Shown here: positions 51,690 through 61,590 of the stretch, piece by piece
Layout of the letters: each line of letters begins with the position of its first letter
How positions within the stretch are numbered: the stretch's first letter is position 1
DNA from: Aradus depressus
Taxonomy: Eukaryota > Arthropoda > Insecta > Hemiptera > Aradidae
Direction of reading: 5' to 3'
Assembly (NCBI GenBank): GCA_963662175.1
Contig: OY759218.1
Coordinates: 6,750,001-6,814,000, forward strand
DNA length: 64,000 bases
Position numbers and translations under genes: made by a program
Notes under the pieces: model-generated
Database searches by the model: none
Seen by the model: only the letters and a program-made list of their open reading frames with translations
What the model was told of the DNA's origin: nothing

Positions 51690-52215
51690 AACTTTGAATT
51701 GAGCCCCTTCTCCTGAATCCCCTTCCATTGGACCGAATTGATAGATGCCATCCTAATGGAGTTTTGAATTTAAATATTAATTAAAGAAATATAAATTAAA
51801 TTTAATGATGATACTTTTATTACATCGGCAGCTATTTAGATTTTTGAGTTGAGCCCCCCTCAGATCCCTCCTTCTCTTCGGCTGATTCCTCCGAAAATTA
51901 AAAGGTATGATCTTTATAAGGCTTTGAATTTACATATGAAATTTCATGTCAACACATTCATTACAATGGCAGTTATTAGAGTTTTTCTGATAAGCCTCCC
52001 CCTAATCCTCCCTACAATGCGGCCGATTTGACTGAGAATGAATAGGTATCGTCATTAGAGGGTTCTTGCTACACATACAAAATTTCGTGTCGATACATTC
52101 ATTCTATAGGGAGTTATCGTGTTCACAGTCACACAGACAGATAGTACCTTTTTTCATTTTTGGAATCAGGAAAACATTGAATTCCGTTGAAAACTCCGGA
52201 TTGATTTTCTGATCG
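51690..52215 (-). repeat. Family M element, minus orientation, three to four units
   Basis: Repeated TTGAGCCCC, ATACATTCATT/ACACATTCATTACAATGG and CAGTTATTAGAG, then TATCGTGTTCACAG, TTTTTGGAATCAGG and GATCGATTACATAATTGCCC. Confidence 0.7.
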
Positions 52216-52224
52216 ATTACATAA

Positions 52225-52560
52225 TTGCCCCTTGGGGAGCCCTAAGGTCTCAGACTTGATAAGACTGACGAGGCTTCGGTGGGCAGGCCAGTACAGAGGA
52301 TACAGAAACCTGAAACCCAGGAAATGATGGATATGCAGTCGATTGGAGAACCCTGGCTCTGGACAGGAACAAGGTTCCAACAGGGCTGTAGCGCCCTGCA
52401 TCTATGTATGTTTTCCCGTTGTAAGTCTTGCATGATGACACATAAATTGACTAAATACAACAACCATAGGTGGACCCATGCCATGGAGCTAACATGGTTA
52501 TGACGTTCCTTTGACGTCCCTGTTCCAGCTCCATCCCTAATCTACTCTAGCTAACTAGAT
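52225..52560 (+). pseudogene. Possible LINE remnant (RTE/Jockey-like C-terminal region)
   Basis: One frame reads SDLIRLTRLRWAGQYRGYRN, resembling the RLRWAGH..RM segment near the C-terminus of several LINE groups. The rest is broken by stops. Low support. Confidence 0.35.
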
Positions 52561-52743
52561 TCCATTCCTCACCTCATCTTCCATGGTCACTCATTCAAAG
52601 ACCTACCACCCTTCAAAACCTAGTTCAGATTATAGCATTAACCTACTATATTTTGAGTATTCTAGTAGCTTTTTGTGGAATGCCAACCGAAATCTTGTAA
52701 CAGTAAAGTGCATCCAGAGTTCAAAGATCCTTAGGCATATATA

Positions 52744-53501
52744 CACTGTTGGACAAAATTAATGCACCACATCTAAAAGACCTTGTATTTCCTCGCTTAA
52801 TTCATTTCTAGAATTAATTTACTCATATGTTTGTTTAAGGGGCTATTAGGGAACAATATTATCCATAGGACGCGTATTTTCGTTATTTTTACGTTTAACA
52901 GAAAACGGAAAGATTAAAAACGTAAAATCAGAAATAACGTATTCTTTTTTTAACTTATAACGATTATGCAAGTTAGTAAACAGTCCTATAATCAATATTT
53001 GGTGTTTCCAAAGGGGGGGGGGGGGGGGGGGACTGGTACCATAGCAGCCATTTTTCGGAGCTTTCCTTCGATTTTGATGTGCTTGGTTCTCCTCAGTGTG
53101 AGCAAATCGGTGGTTCCCTACAAGTTCAGTGGAAGCTATCAGGCTCTTGTGTCGATAGAGGAGACGGGAAACCACGGATTTGGCTGAGACTGAGGAGAAC
53201 CACATCAAGTAAACGAAGAAATGCTCCATCCTGGGAACACCAAATATTGCTTTTGGGACTATTTACTAACTTGAATAATCCTTATGACAAGTTAAAAGCA
53301 AACTACGTTATTTATGATTTTATGTTTTTGAGGTTTTCGTTTTGTGTTGATTCTAAAAAATTATGATAATACGCATCCTATGGATAATATTGTTTTTTAA
53401 GAGCCCCTTAAACAAACATATGGGCAAATAAATTCTAGTAAAGAATTAAGGGAGAGATTACAAGGTTTTTTAGAAGTGGTGCGTTAATTTTGTCCCGCAG
53501 T
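52744..53501. mobile_element. Palindromic Tc1-mariner-type element (about 757 bp)
   Basis: Ends CACTGTTGGACAAAATTAA and TTAATTTTGTCCCGCAG, next to TA on both sides. The arms continue inward as inverted copies: TAAGGGGCTATTAGGG against AGAGCCCCTTAAAC, CAATATTTGGTGTT against AACACCAAATATTG, and GGTTCTCCTCAGTGTGAG against CTGAGACTGAGGAGAACC. This leaves a short central loop. A poly(G) run of 19 (53013-53031) sits in the left arm only. Confidence 0.8.
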
Positions 53502-53544
53502 AATTAAAAGAAGCTAACAAAGATCCCCTCTTCCCCGACATAAT

Positions 53545-53665
53545 AATAATAATAAATTTATTTCCATTAAACCAATACATGGTAATAGGATACGTTAAAA
53601 GAATTTATACATTAAGATAGCTTATAAATTAGATTTATAACTATTTGATCATATCTGTCAACATG
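53545..53665 (-). repeat. Family R fragment
   Basis: TTATTTCCATTAAACCAATA, GGTAATAGGATACGTTAAAA, TAGCTTATAAATTAGA. Confidence 0.6.
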
Positions 53666-53734
53666 GTAGTTGTTCAACTCGAAATAGGAGGAATATAAGT
53701 CAATCGGTCGTGGTAGGTGAGGAAAAGGCTAATA

Positions 53735-54010
53735 TAAAAAAAAAAGTCGATGAATCACCGGCAATGTACTTCTCCAGCACGAATTAATAAATTAAGTTTT
53801 CGCTCTCCCTTTAAAAGCAATCGATCGTTTGGACTAAAAATCTATAGTTGACTTACTATATAGCTTCTGCATCCTCATACTAAATTTTTCATCAATTCAT
53901 TCAATACAACAACAGTTATTAGAGTTTTTGTGTTAAACAGCCCCTAATCTCCCCTTTCCTTCAGCCGATTTGGCTGAAAATTAATAGATGTCCTTATGGG
54001 GCTTAGGATA
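53735..54010 (-). repeat. Family M element, minus orientation
   Basis: GTCGATGAATCACCGG, CTTCTCCAGCACGAATTAAT, CGATCGTTTGGAC, two units; ends at CTTAGGATATACATATATA. Confidence 0.65.
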
Positions 54011-54085
54011 TACATATATATTTTTGGATCAATTCATATATATTCGGATCGATTTCAGATAAAATCGGAACAATATGTTTGCAGC

Positions 54086-54103
54086 GGGGGGGGGGGGGGG
54101 GGG
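54086..54103. repeat. Poly(G) run of 18
   Basis: Uninterrupted G run in AT-rich intron DNA between two family M copies of opposite orientation. Confidence 0.9.
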
Positions 54104-54224
54104 ATATTTTTAACTTTTCGTTCATCATCTTATTATACAGTTCAATAATAGTGTTAGTCTAAGTATGAATCATGAGGTATATTGCTGTTATATCGATACA
54201 TTTTCCTGATACATTACTTGCAGG

Positions 54225-54850
54225 GGAAGTTATCTATTTGGTCGAAAATTCGATTCGGAGTTTTCACAGGAATTACATATTTCCGACCTCCTGATTTCAA
54301 AATTTAAAAAATGCTGTACGTCTGTCTCTATGTACGACACCTATTGATTTGCAGCCATATCGGCCAAGGTGAAGGGGTAAACACAAGAGAGGTATAACAG
54401 AAGAACACTATTAACTGCCTTTATAATGAATGTATTGTCATCAAATTTCATATGTAAATTCAAAACCATATAAAGACGTCACCTATTTATTTTCAGCGGA
54501 ATCAGCAGAAAGGTAGTGGACTTAACTAAAAAATCCTAATAACTGCCGATGTAATGACTTTATCCACGTGAAATATTATATTTAAATTCAAAACCCCATA
54601 ACAATGGTACCTATTAATTTTTCGCGGAATCCTTCAAGGGGAAGGGGGAACCAAAGGAAGGAGGCTTGAGCTTAATAACTGCCGATGTAATGAATATATC
54701 AAAACTAAATTTAGTATGAGGATCCCGAAGCCACTATGGTCAAATATTGAGTTTTAGCTCAAACGGTGGATTGACTTTGGAGGAAGAGCGAGAACGTAAT
54801 TGATTAATCCGTGCTGGGGGAGTACATGGGCAGTGATTCACCGACCTGTC
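54225..54850 (+). repeat. Family M element, plus orientation, longest copy
   Basis: Left end GGGGAAGTTATCTATTTGG, TTCCGACCTCCTGATTTC; units with AACTGCCTTTATAATGA (54415), AACTGCCGATGTAATGA (54543) and AACTGCCGATGTAATGA (54678), spacing 128-135; then TTTTAGCTCAAACGGTGGATT and GGGCAGTGATTCACCGACC. It ends 40 bp from a receptor exon. Confidence 0.75.
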
Positions 54851-54890
54851 TGTTAATAAGTAACAATTATATGGTTGATGTACTACTTAC

Positions 54891-55021
54891 ATTATGGAAC
54901 CAGGTAAGTTTCCTGTAGGGAGGGTTGGAGCGGATATGGCACTCAAAGTAGACATCATCACCTTCCTTGATGTCTGAAGCGTTGAGGGTGCTTCCCAGAC
55001 GAAGGGAAACTATCGGAGGAA
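54891..55021 (-). CDS. side-like: Sidestep-like receptor, Ig-domain exon (first half)
   Basis: Acceptor CATTTTGTTTCAG before 55021 and donor CATAAT|GTAAGT at 54891/54890 bound 131 bases. With one base from the exon at 57730 the product reads FPPIVSLRLGSTLNASDIKE, then GDDVYFECHI (first Ig cysteine) and LTWFHN (tryptophan). It ends in phase 0 and is completed by 44393-44552. The wording is highly characteristic of Sidestep proteins. Confidence 0.92.
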
Positions 55022-55138
55022 CTGAAACAAAATGTACGTGAGGTTGAAGTAGGAAATCCATCCGTTAAGTCCATAAACAAATCAAACTGCAAAAATTATA
55101 GTACAACATTATAATTTAACGAATAAAATAATCTACAA

Positions 55139-55500
55139 GCCATCCAACATAAGAGTATCCAGTCCTTCCAATCCAAAATCCTCCGAACAATAGTAAATTT
55201 CACTCTGACCTCTCTTCGCTACTGCTCGACTCCTGTCATCCCGTATTCATCCAAACAATCCTCCCCGAAGACTGAGGAGGCGCAGGCCGAGAGGCCTGTT
55301 GATATTGTGTGCATGAATCTCGGGAGTGCTAGTTGTGACTATTTTCTCTCTTGAGGTGATCGCTAGTCAAACGCTGACGGAGGAGATCATCCATTAAGTT
55401 GGAGGAATGGGGACGGGGGGCGGGGGGGGGGGGGAGGGGGAGGGGTGTTTCCGAGGGATCTTGGGATAGTTTATTATTATGTGTATATATTTTTTTTTTT
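55139..55500 (+). pseudogene. LINE 3' end (same family as 37360-37720)
   Basis: SIQSFQSKILRTIVNFTLTS matches the C-terminal RT segment seen on the minus strand at 37720-37600. It is followed by frame breaks, a poly(G)-rich stretch (55416-55445) and an AT-rich tail. Confidence 0.6.
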
Positions 55501-55564
55501 TACATAATAATTATTTTTTATGTTGTATATGTTTTCATTATTTATTATAGTTATTTAATTATTA

Positions 55565-55832
55565 TGACTCATGCCCGAGCTTTAACTACGAGGTCATATC
55601 GCCTACTACCAGAGAGCTCTTTCGTCACTCTGGTGGACATGAGCCCGACTCTACTGTGGGAGTCCTAAATTTTGCCTACCCTAAATTTTTATTCACCTAG
55701 GGCAGGTGTCTTTAACGAGTACCTGACACCGTATAGGCTCGGGACCTTCGCGTAACGTCCCATCCGAAGGACGGCGTGCTTAAGTTTATTTTACCTCCCA
55801 GATAAAAACTAAGGGCCTCGGTCGGGTTACGA
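55565..55832 (-). mobile_element. tRNA-derived SINE, head missing
   Basis: GACTCATGCCCGAGC to CCTCGGTCGGGTTACGAC; lacks the A-box end. Head-to-head with the next copy. Confidence 0.85.
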
Positions 55833-55856
55833 CTACATATATTAACATTATTATTA

Positions 55857-56214
55857 GGGCGCCATTAGCTCAGTGGTATGCGTGCTTGCCTTCTGAGCTT
55901 AAGATCGTGGGTTCAAAACCCGACCGAGGCCATTAGTTTAATTTATTTGGGAGGTAAAATAAACTTAAGCACGCCGTCCTTTGGATGGGACGTTAAGCGA
56001 TGGTCCCGAGCCTCTACGATGTCAGGTACTCGTTAAAGACCCCTGCCCTAGGTGAATAAAGATTTAGGGTAGGCAACATTTAGGACTCCCACAGTAGAGT
56101 CGGGCTCATGTCCACCAGAGTGACGAAAGAGCGCTCTGGTAGTAGGCGATATGACCTCGTAGTTAAAGCCCGGCTATGAGCCATAAAACCTAACCTAAGA
56201 TTATTATTTTTGTA
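55857..56214 (+). mobile_element. tRNA-derived SINE, best full-length copy
   Basis: Head GGGCGCCATTAGCTCAGTGG with A box TAGCTCAGTGG (55866-55876) and B box GGTTCAAAACC (55910-55920), 33 bases apart as in a tRNA gene: an internal RNA polymerase III promoter. Body of about 270 bp, tail AAAACCTAACCTAAG. At least 12 other pieces in the window align to it. The tRNA-like part lacks a convincing acceptor stem, so it is a SINE and not a tRNA gene. Confidence 0.92.
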
Positions 56215-56370
56215 CTCGTATATTTTCAAGTATGTATTTATTCATTTCGTTTGATTTTTTAATAATATTGTTATTACTGATCACATGTGTGTCAGACTCT
56301 ATGAATTAATATCTGTTTAAGTATTTAATTTATGAGCCATTTCAATTTAGACATTATTATGATAATTATT
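56215..56370 (+). repeat. Family R fragment
   Basis: TTTTTGTACTCGTATATTTT, GATCACATGTGTGTCAGACTC, TTAATATCTGTTTAAGTATT, plus orientation, starting exactly at the SINE tail. Confidence 0.55.
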
Positions 56371-56865
56371 ATTGTTATTATAGAGGTGGGAAAGTAGAAC
56401 ATATAAAAAATACAAAAAGTTACTCAGTTCGTTCGCAAAATTGTAATTTCAGGAAATTCCCAAGAAAAAGGGAGAAAGAAGGTTGCACGGTTCCTTTTTT
56501 TACTGAATTTTTTATAAATCCAAAGGACAATGTCTTAAAATAAGGGACAGTGCTTTAAAATACTGGGAGAATGGTTCCCCGTAAACATAACCAAACTGTG
56601 CCCTGGTAATTTTTAACCAAAAAAAGGGGAGAAGTCTCTAAAACACAGTGCTGTACTTCCCCATTTTTACGGTTTGAGAAAAGTCAAATGAAAAATTAAT
56701 ACGGGAGAGAACAGAAAAAACAAACACAAAAGTACAGAGCCAAGGTGAGAAGAAAAGTAGTGCTAAATGAGAAATGAGATGGAATCAAAGTGAAAGGGAG
56801 CCCCTTGGTTATCTTATCTTACTTTTCCAGATATGATTGTAAAAGAATTGGAGAGTTATCTCAAG
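56371..56865. other. Unassigned intron DNA
   Basis: No gene or family recognised. Confidence 0.3.
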
Positions 56866-56869
56866 GTTG

Positions 56870-57640
56870 ACATACCTGGATATTTGAGTTGAGCCCCTCT
56901 AATCCCCCTCTCCCCTTCGTCTGATTCCACTGACAATTAATAGGTGTCGTCCTTATAGAGCATTGAATTAACATATGAAATTTTGCGTCAATACATTCAT
57001 TACAACGGTAGTTATTAGAATAATAATATGAAGATGGCTGGATGGAAACCGGGGACACATATGTTGATATGTTATTCCTGATCCCCTTCTGAGTCACAAC
57101 TCTGCAGTTGTAAACATAAAACTCTAATAACTGTCGGTGTAATGAAATTATTGACATAGAATTTCAGATGTAAATTCAAAACTCTATTAGAACGACACCT
57201 ATTGATTTTCAGCTAAATCAGACAAAGGAAAGGGGGGATTAAGGGAGACGTACAATACAGAAACTCTAATAACTGTTGTAATGAATCTACTGACACAAAA
57301 TCTGATATGTATATTCAAAGTTCTGTAAGGACATCATCTATTAATTTTCAGCGGAATCAGCAGATGAGGAGGGGGGATCAGAGAGAAGAGTCAACTCAGA
57401 AATCTCAATAACTTCCGATGTAAAGAATGTACCGACATAAAATTTAGTAAAGTCTTCAGAAGCTATGTAAGTCAAATATTGAGTTTTAGCCCAAACGGCC
57501 GAATGGCTTTGGAGGCACAACGAAAACGTAATTGAATAATTCGTCCTGGGGAAGTGACTAGCCAGGGATTCAACGAAAACTCATCGAATTTTTGACCGCT
57601 TACTTAACTTTCCCTATACTTCCTTGGAAAGTAAAAATAA
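56870..57640. repeat. Family M: reversed fragment then plus-oriented element
   Basis: 56870-57025 is minus-type. From 57115 plus units AACTGTCGGTGTAATGA (57126), AACTGTTGTAATGA (57265) and AACTTCCGATGTAAAG (57409), about 140 apart, then TTTTAGCCCAAACGGCCG and a right end TTTTTGACCGCTTACTTAAC. Confidence 0.68.
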
Positions 57641-57729
57641 GTGGTGGGTAAATTCTAGAAAAGTGCTCAGTCCTATGTATAGATGTTTGGAAACTTTTTG
57701 GATTGGAGTGTAAAATGGATGGTACTCAC

Positions 57730-57880
57730 ATACAACATGTAGACTCCAGTTGGTGTCGATATAGAGCCCCGTTACGTTGGGGTTTTCAGCACGGCAGGTG
57801 ACAGACTTGCCATCATCCTCTGTCCCTGGGATGAAGGTAAGCCGGCTTATAGTCACGTTGGCTTCCTCTCCACTCTCCGC
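57730..57880 (-). CDS. side-like: Sidestep-like receptor, Ig-domain exon (second half)
   Basis: Acceptor GTATGTGTTGAAG (weak pyrimidine tract) before 57880 and donor GTTGTAT|GTGAGT at 57730/57729 bound 151 bases. The product AESGEEANVTISRLTFIPGT and EDDGKSVTCRAENPNVTGLY, ending in WSLHVV, gives the second half of an Ig domain with its distal cysteine. It is the most 5' exon found. Preceding exons, including signal peptide, are outside or not recognised. Confidence 0.88.
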
Positions 57881-58274
57881 CTTCAACACATACAACATGC
57901 AAAAAATTAACATTTTCAGAAGACTACGGTTCATACTCATCCATCTGGACATCTATTTTTTTCATTATTCGTCAAACCGAATGATATATTGATCTACCAA
58001 GTATTAGGGCCCCATTCTTTTTTTTTTTTTTTACATTTTACAATTTTTTAAAAATATTTATGGGTTTATGAAATTTTTTTATGATTTTCTTTCTGGATTG
58101 TTTCACCTATTTCAAACACACATGCAGTGTATATGTATTTTATGCAGAACTCGTCGAGGAATCCAAAAATTATAGTATAAATTTGATATTTTTGTTTAAC
58201 AATCCTGACAGTGGCAACTAAACTTGACAAATCAATACAAAAAAAAAAAAGATACATTTTTTTCTTCTTCTGAA

Positions 58275-58500
58275 CGCCAAAATACGAAGTATATGGGAAG
58301 TTAGGTAATCGATCAAAAATGTGGAGTTTTCCGACCACCGACTGAATATCGACATGCAATTTGATATGAAAATCCAGAACCCTTTAATAATGACACCTAT
58401 TGATTTTCAGGCAAATCGGCCAAAGAGAAGAGAGGGATTAGGGGAGAGGCTTAACTCAAAAACTCTAATAACTGCCATTGTAATAAATGTAACAATCTGG
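58275..58500 (+). repeat. Family M fragment, plus orientation
   Basis: TATGGGAAGTTAGGTAATCG, AATCCAGAACCC, GATTTTCAGGCAAATCGGCC, AACTGCCATTGTAATAAATG; truncated where the Tc1 remnant begins. Confidence 0.6.
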
Positions 58501-59020
58501 CCGGAATAGAGTGAAGTCATTGAGGCGACCGCTTTATTGTGTCCAATATTTCAAGTGATAGGCACATTAGCGCAGTCGAAATTAGACAGCGTCTTCAACA
58601 AGTGAGGCAAGTGAATATTAGTGTACATACTGTTGGAAGGCGACTTGTCAAAGGTGGACTAGCTTTAAGAAGGCCTGCACTAGGTCCAGAACTTCATAAG
58701 GTAGACCGCTTAATATTATCTAAAAAACACCTAAACCGGAAGTGGAAGATTGAGTTGAAGACTTATTTTCTGAAATATCTGAATCCCGCTTTTGTTTAAG
58801 ATCTTGTGACGATAGAAAGAGGGTTTGGAGAAGAAGAAATGAGCGATATACTGCAGCAACCGTCTCTCAGCGGAGGAGCTACGGCTATAAATCTGGAAGC
58901 TGGCACAGACCTCATTTTCATAGAAGGCTCTCTAACAGCATCCAGATATTCTCACTGAAGCTGTTGTCTCATTTCCACCCTTCCTCGGACAAAAATTTGC
59001 TTTTATGTATGATAATACTG

Positions 59021-59826
59021 TGATAATAAATAAAAAAAATTGTTAAATTAAAATAAATATAAAAATAAAATTAATGGAAATAATTAAAACAAAAATAATA
59101 AATAATATTATCACATTTCCTGTAGAAATTGTTGCTAGACTTCTACTAAATTTTTATTTCTACAGTAGTTTCCGAAAAGGGCCCCCAAAAAAATATCGAA
59201 AGTTCAAGACGATTTTTAAGAAAGTGCACGTATTAAAAAAAATTTTAATTAACAATTATTTCATTTGGATTTCTTCTAAAGATAATAATGAGATAACATC
59301 TTGTTTTCCTAAAGCAAAAATGTTAAATCTAATCCAAAGGTATAAATTATCGTTTATAGATAATTTGCTCACAGGGAAAATGAATAGCATATAATAAGAG
59401 AACAAATATTGGATTTATTAACACTAACCTACATTATAAATTTTAAAAAACTAAGATAAGACAATAAAAATAGAAATTATTTACATGAAAAATCGTACGA
59501 ACTAATTTCTTAAAACTACTTAGTCTCTTTTGTTTTTATTGTGGCCTCTTTTTAAAATTCTTATTTTGGGCATATTAAACAACAATTCTCTCTCTAGACT
59601 GTCCTTCTCTATTTGAAACATCTGTTCGTCGCCATTTGTTCTCCCTTCGTTGGTTGTTCACATTTCGTTTTTAAACAAAATGCGACTAGTCCATCTTTGT
59701 ATATTTATTCACTAATTAATTTACTTCTCAACTCCTAACAGCTGTTTTTATACAAATAATAATAATAATTGATTTTGTAATATATTAATAATTTTAATGT
59801 TTGTAATTGTTTACATCACAAATACC
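59021..59826. mobile_element. Insertion of about 0.8 kb inside the Tc1 remnant
   Basis: It lies between the MYDN and WPACSPDLNPIE parts of the transposase. It contains family Q (59050-59430) and an unassigned AT-rich segment. Exact ends could not be fixed. Confidence 0.65.
59050..59430 (+). repeat. Family Q repeat with a 106-codon ORF
   Basis: 59074-59394 is open and encodes NNIITFPVEIVARLLLNFYF, SFRKGPPKKYRKFK, FIWISSKDNNE and MLNLIQRYKLSF. The reversed, decayed relative is at 41430-41800. No known domain. Confidence 0.6.
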
Positions 59827-59932
59827 CTTCACAGTACTTGGAAACGGCGTCTATCTGTTTTTGTAGTGGCCAGCCTGTAGCCCAGATCTTAATCCCATCG
59901 AGCACTTATGAGATGGACTGCAGAAAAGGGTG

Positions 59933-59966
<34 letters not shown>

Positions 59967-60114
59967 AATGCAAGAGCTCAGGATTTCTTTGGAGGAGGAA
60001 TATTATAATATGCCCGAGTCAGAAACCTCATTAGATGAATGCCATGCCGACTGCAGGCTGTTATCAATGCAAGAGGAGGCAATACTCCCTATTAGTTACA
60101 CTTTCTGTAGAGTA

Positions 60115-60865
60115 CATCTTGTTAAAGTTGCATTTTATTCACCTTGAAATTGCATTATTTTCGTTATATATAACTTATTTTCCTTACTATTTTCTGTGAA
60201 ATAACAATTAATACCCACAAGTAAATATATGTTGGAGGAAATCAATAAACTGCGGGATGTACACTTTTCTTGATTCTCAGTTTATTTGACGAAAATCTGA
60301 AAGTATTTTTTTACTTCGGTACCTGGTGTACCACGGTCAGCTTACCTTTACTTTATTTAAGGCACCCCTTGCAAATGATAATGTCAATGTGAAAACTTAT
60401 GCTATACCAGATTTTTTTTTTTCAATTTTTTTTTTTTGAGTAAGGTTTATGAGTGAGGTATGGCATGAATAAGAAAGAATATTGTATGTTCTCATCCAAT
60501 ATATTGCAGTATTCTGATGAAAAGAAGGATTTAGGGGTATGTGAAAATCTGATTTTCCTCTCTGGAGCCTTGTACATCTGTGAGAGTTCTGTCAGTCATC
60601 TTCCATTGGATCAGATTATATAAAAAAAACTAGGTGTGTTACCCGACGTTGTTGCCAGGGAGATACAGATTGCGTGAAATCACATTATATTTTAATTGAA
60701 TAGTATTGAATATAACGGAGATAGACAGTAGGCAGTTAGAGCTGATCAGGTGAGTGAGTGCACCCCTCTCCTTAACCCCCACCACCTCCCTCCTCATCTC
60801 GCTACCTATCCCCTACTTCACCAATCTAATTTTTTGACAGTTTTTTATCAATTCGTTAATAATAA
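60115..60865. other. Unassigned DNA
   Basis: GTTACCCGACGTTGTTGCCAG at about 60648 resembles (reversed) TACCAGGCAACGCAGGGTAAC at 14087, perhaps an old shared element. No gene. Confidence 0.35.
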
Positions 60866-60870
60866 TATAA

Positions 60871-61180
60871 AGAGCGCCGGTAGCTCGAATGCTACTTTTG
60901 CCAACTTAACTCAAGATCGCGAGTTCGAAACCCGGCCGAGGCCTTTAACCGAGAGATGAAAAAACCTCGAGCACTCCGTCCTTCGGATTAAACGTTAAGC
61001 GATTGTCCCGAGCCTGTACGATGTCAGGTATGACCTCGGTGAATTAGCCTGGATAGGTAAAGCTTAGCACTCCCGCTGTAGTCGGGCTTATGTCCACCAG
61101 AGCGACGAATGAGCACTCTGGAAGCAGGAGATATGACCTCGTAGTTGAAGCCCAGGCATGAGTCACAATAAGTAACTAAT
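60871..61180 (+). mobile_element. tRNA-derived SINE, diverged
   Basis: AGAGCGCCGGTAGCTCGAAT, GAGTTCGAAACCCGGC, CTTCGGATTAAACGTTAAGC, ATGTCCACCAGAGCGACGAA, CCCAGGCATGAGTCAC; an internal deletion after GATGTCAGGTA. Confidence 0.82.
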
Positions 61181-61392
61181 TTACCTGGGTGAAACATTTT
61201 TTGTAAATTAAAAAAAAATTTCATTGGGGGTTCCCTTCGTTGTTTCGCTGCGTCTCTCTCCCCCTCTTTCAAAATTTTGAAGAGTATGTGGATAGTATGA
61301 GTATTTTGAGTTAGCCATCAAAATGTTTGAAAATCATTTTTTTTTTTTAAATAGGTTTTCTCTGAATACATTTATAAAGAAACATTTTCGTA

Positions 61393-61590
61393 ACCCTGTT
61401 CAGGGGCGTAGCCAGGATTTTGAGCAGGAGGGGGGGGGGGCAAAGTTAGGCTACAGTGGTGGGGGGTATAGACTCCTGAGGACTCATCCCGCAGTTTCCG
61501 TGGTTAGCGCTGCAGACATTTGTTATTAATTTGGGAGACTCGGACCTCTAGAAGCCATGCCCCCCCACTGGCTACGCCTCTGTCCCTGTT
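61393..61590. mobile_element. hAT-like MITE (about 182 bp)
   Basis: Ends CAGGGGCGTAGCCAGG (61401) and CTGGCTACGCCTCTG (to 61582). Flanking 8-mers ACCCTGTT and TCCCTGTT differ at one base; 8-bp duplications are characteristic of hAT elements. G-rich and C-rich inner ends pair as well. Confidence 0.75.

Larger units (their letters stand above)
14500..57880 (-). other. side-like: Sidestep-family cell-adhesion receptor gene (span of eight exons)
   Basis: Joined exons give about 497 residues: end of an Ig domain, two more Ig domains, one FN3 domain, one transmembrane helix and a cytoplasmic tail of about 125 residues. This order, and the strongly conserved phrases around the Ig cysteines (EDDGKSVTCRAENP, KEGDDVYFECHI, GTLSCWAEN), are those of the insect Sidestep family: neuronal or muscle surface proteins that bind Beat-family receptors in axon guidance. 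The N-terminal Ig domains and signal peptide lie beyond 57880. Every junction is GT-AG and in phase. Introns are 2.7, 10.3, 6.2, 12.8, 4.7, 3.3 and 1.9 kb and stuffed with repeats. Which Side paralogue this is cannot be told without alignment. Confidence 0.85.
58520..60110 (+). pseudogene. Tc1-like transposase, broken by an insertion
   Basis: 58551-58740 encodes the second DNA-binding helix-turn-helix part (ISAVEIRQRLQQVR ... TVGRRLVKGGLALRRPALGP). A frame shift leads to SEISESRF, where the first catalytic Asp is replaced, and RKRVWRRRNERY (58820). The text stops at a MYDN motif near 59015, the second catalytic site, and resumes at about 59830 with WPACSPDLNPIEHL, which contains the third acidic residue, and MPESETSLDE. 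A 26-base A-run (59935-59960) disrupts the end. The first HTH is missing. Non-functional. Confidence 0.82.

Noticed and set aside
52846..53366. Overlapping ORFs on both strands around 53 kb
   Set aside because: They are produced by the palindromic arms of one element and have no coherent domain.
55857..55930. Looks like a tRNA gene (A and B boxes, GGTTCAAAACC)
   Set aside because: No convincing acceptor stem, and the sequence continues into a 280-bp body repeated 12 more times: SINE head.
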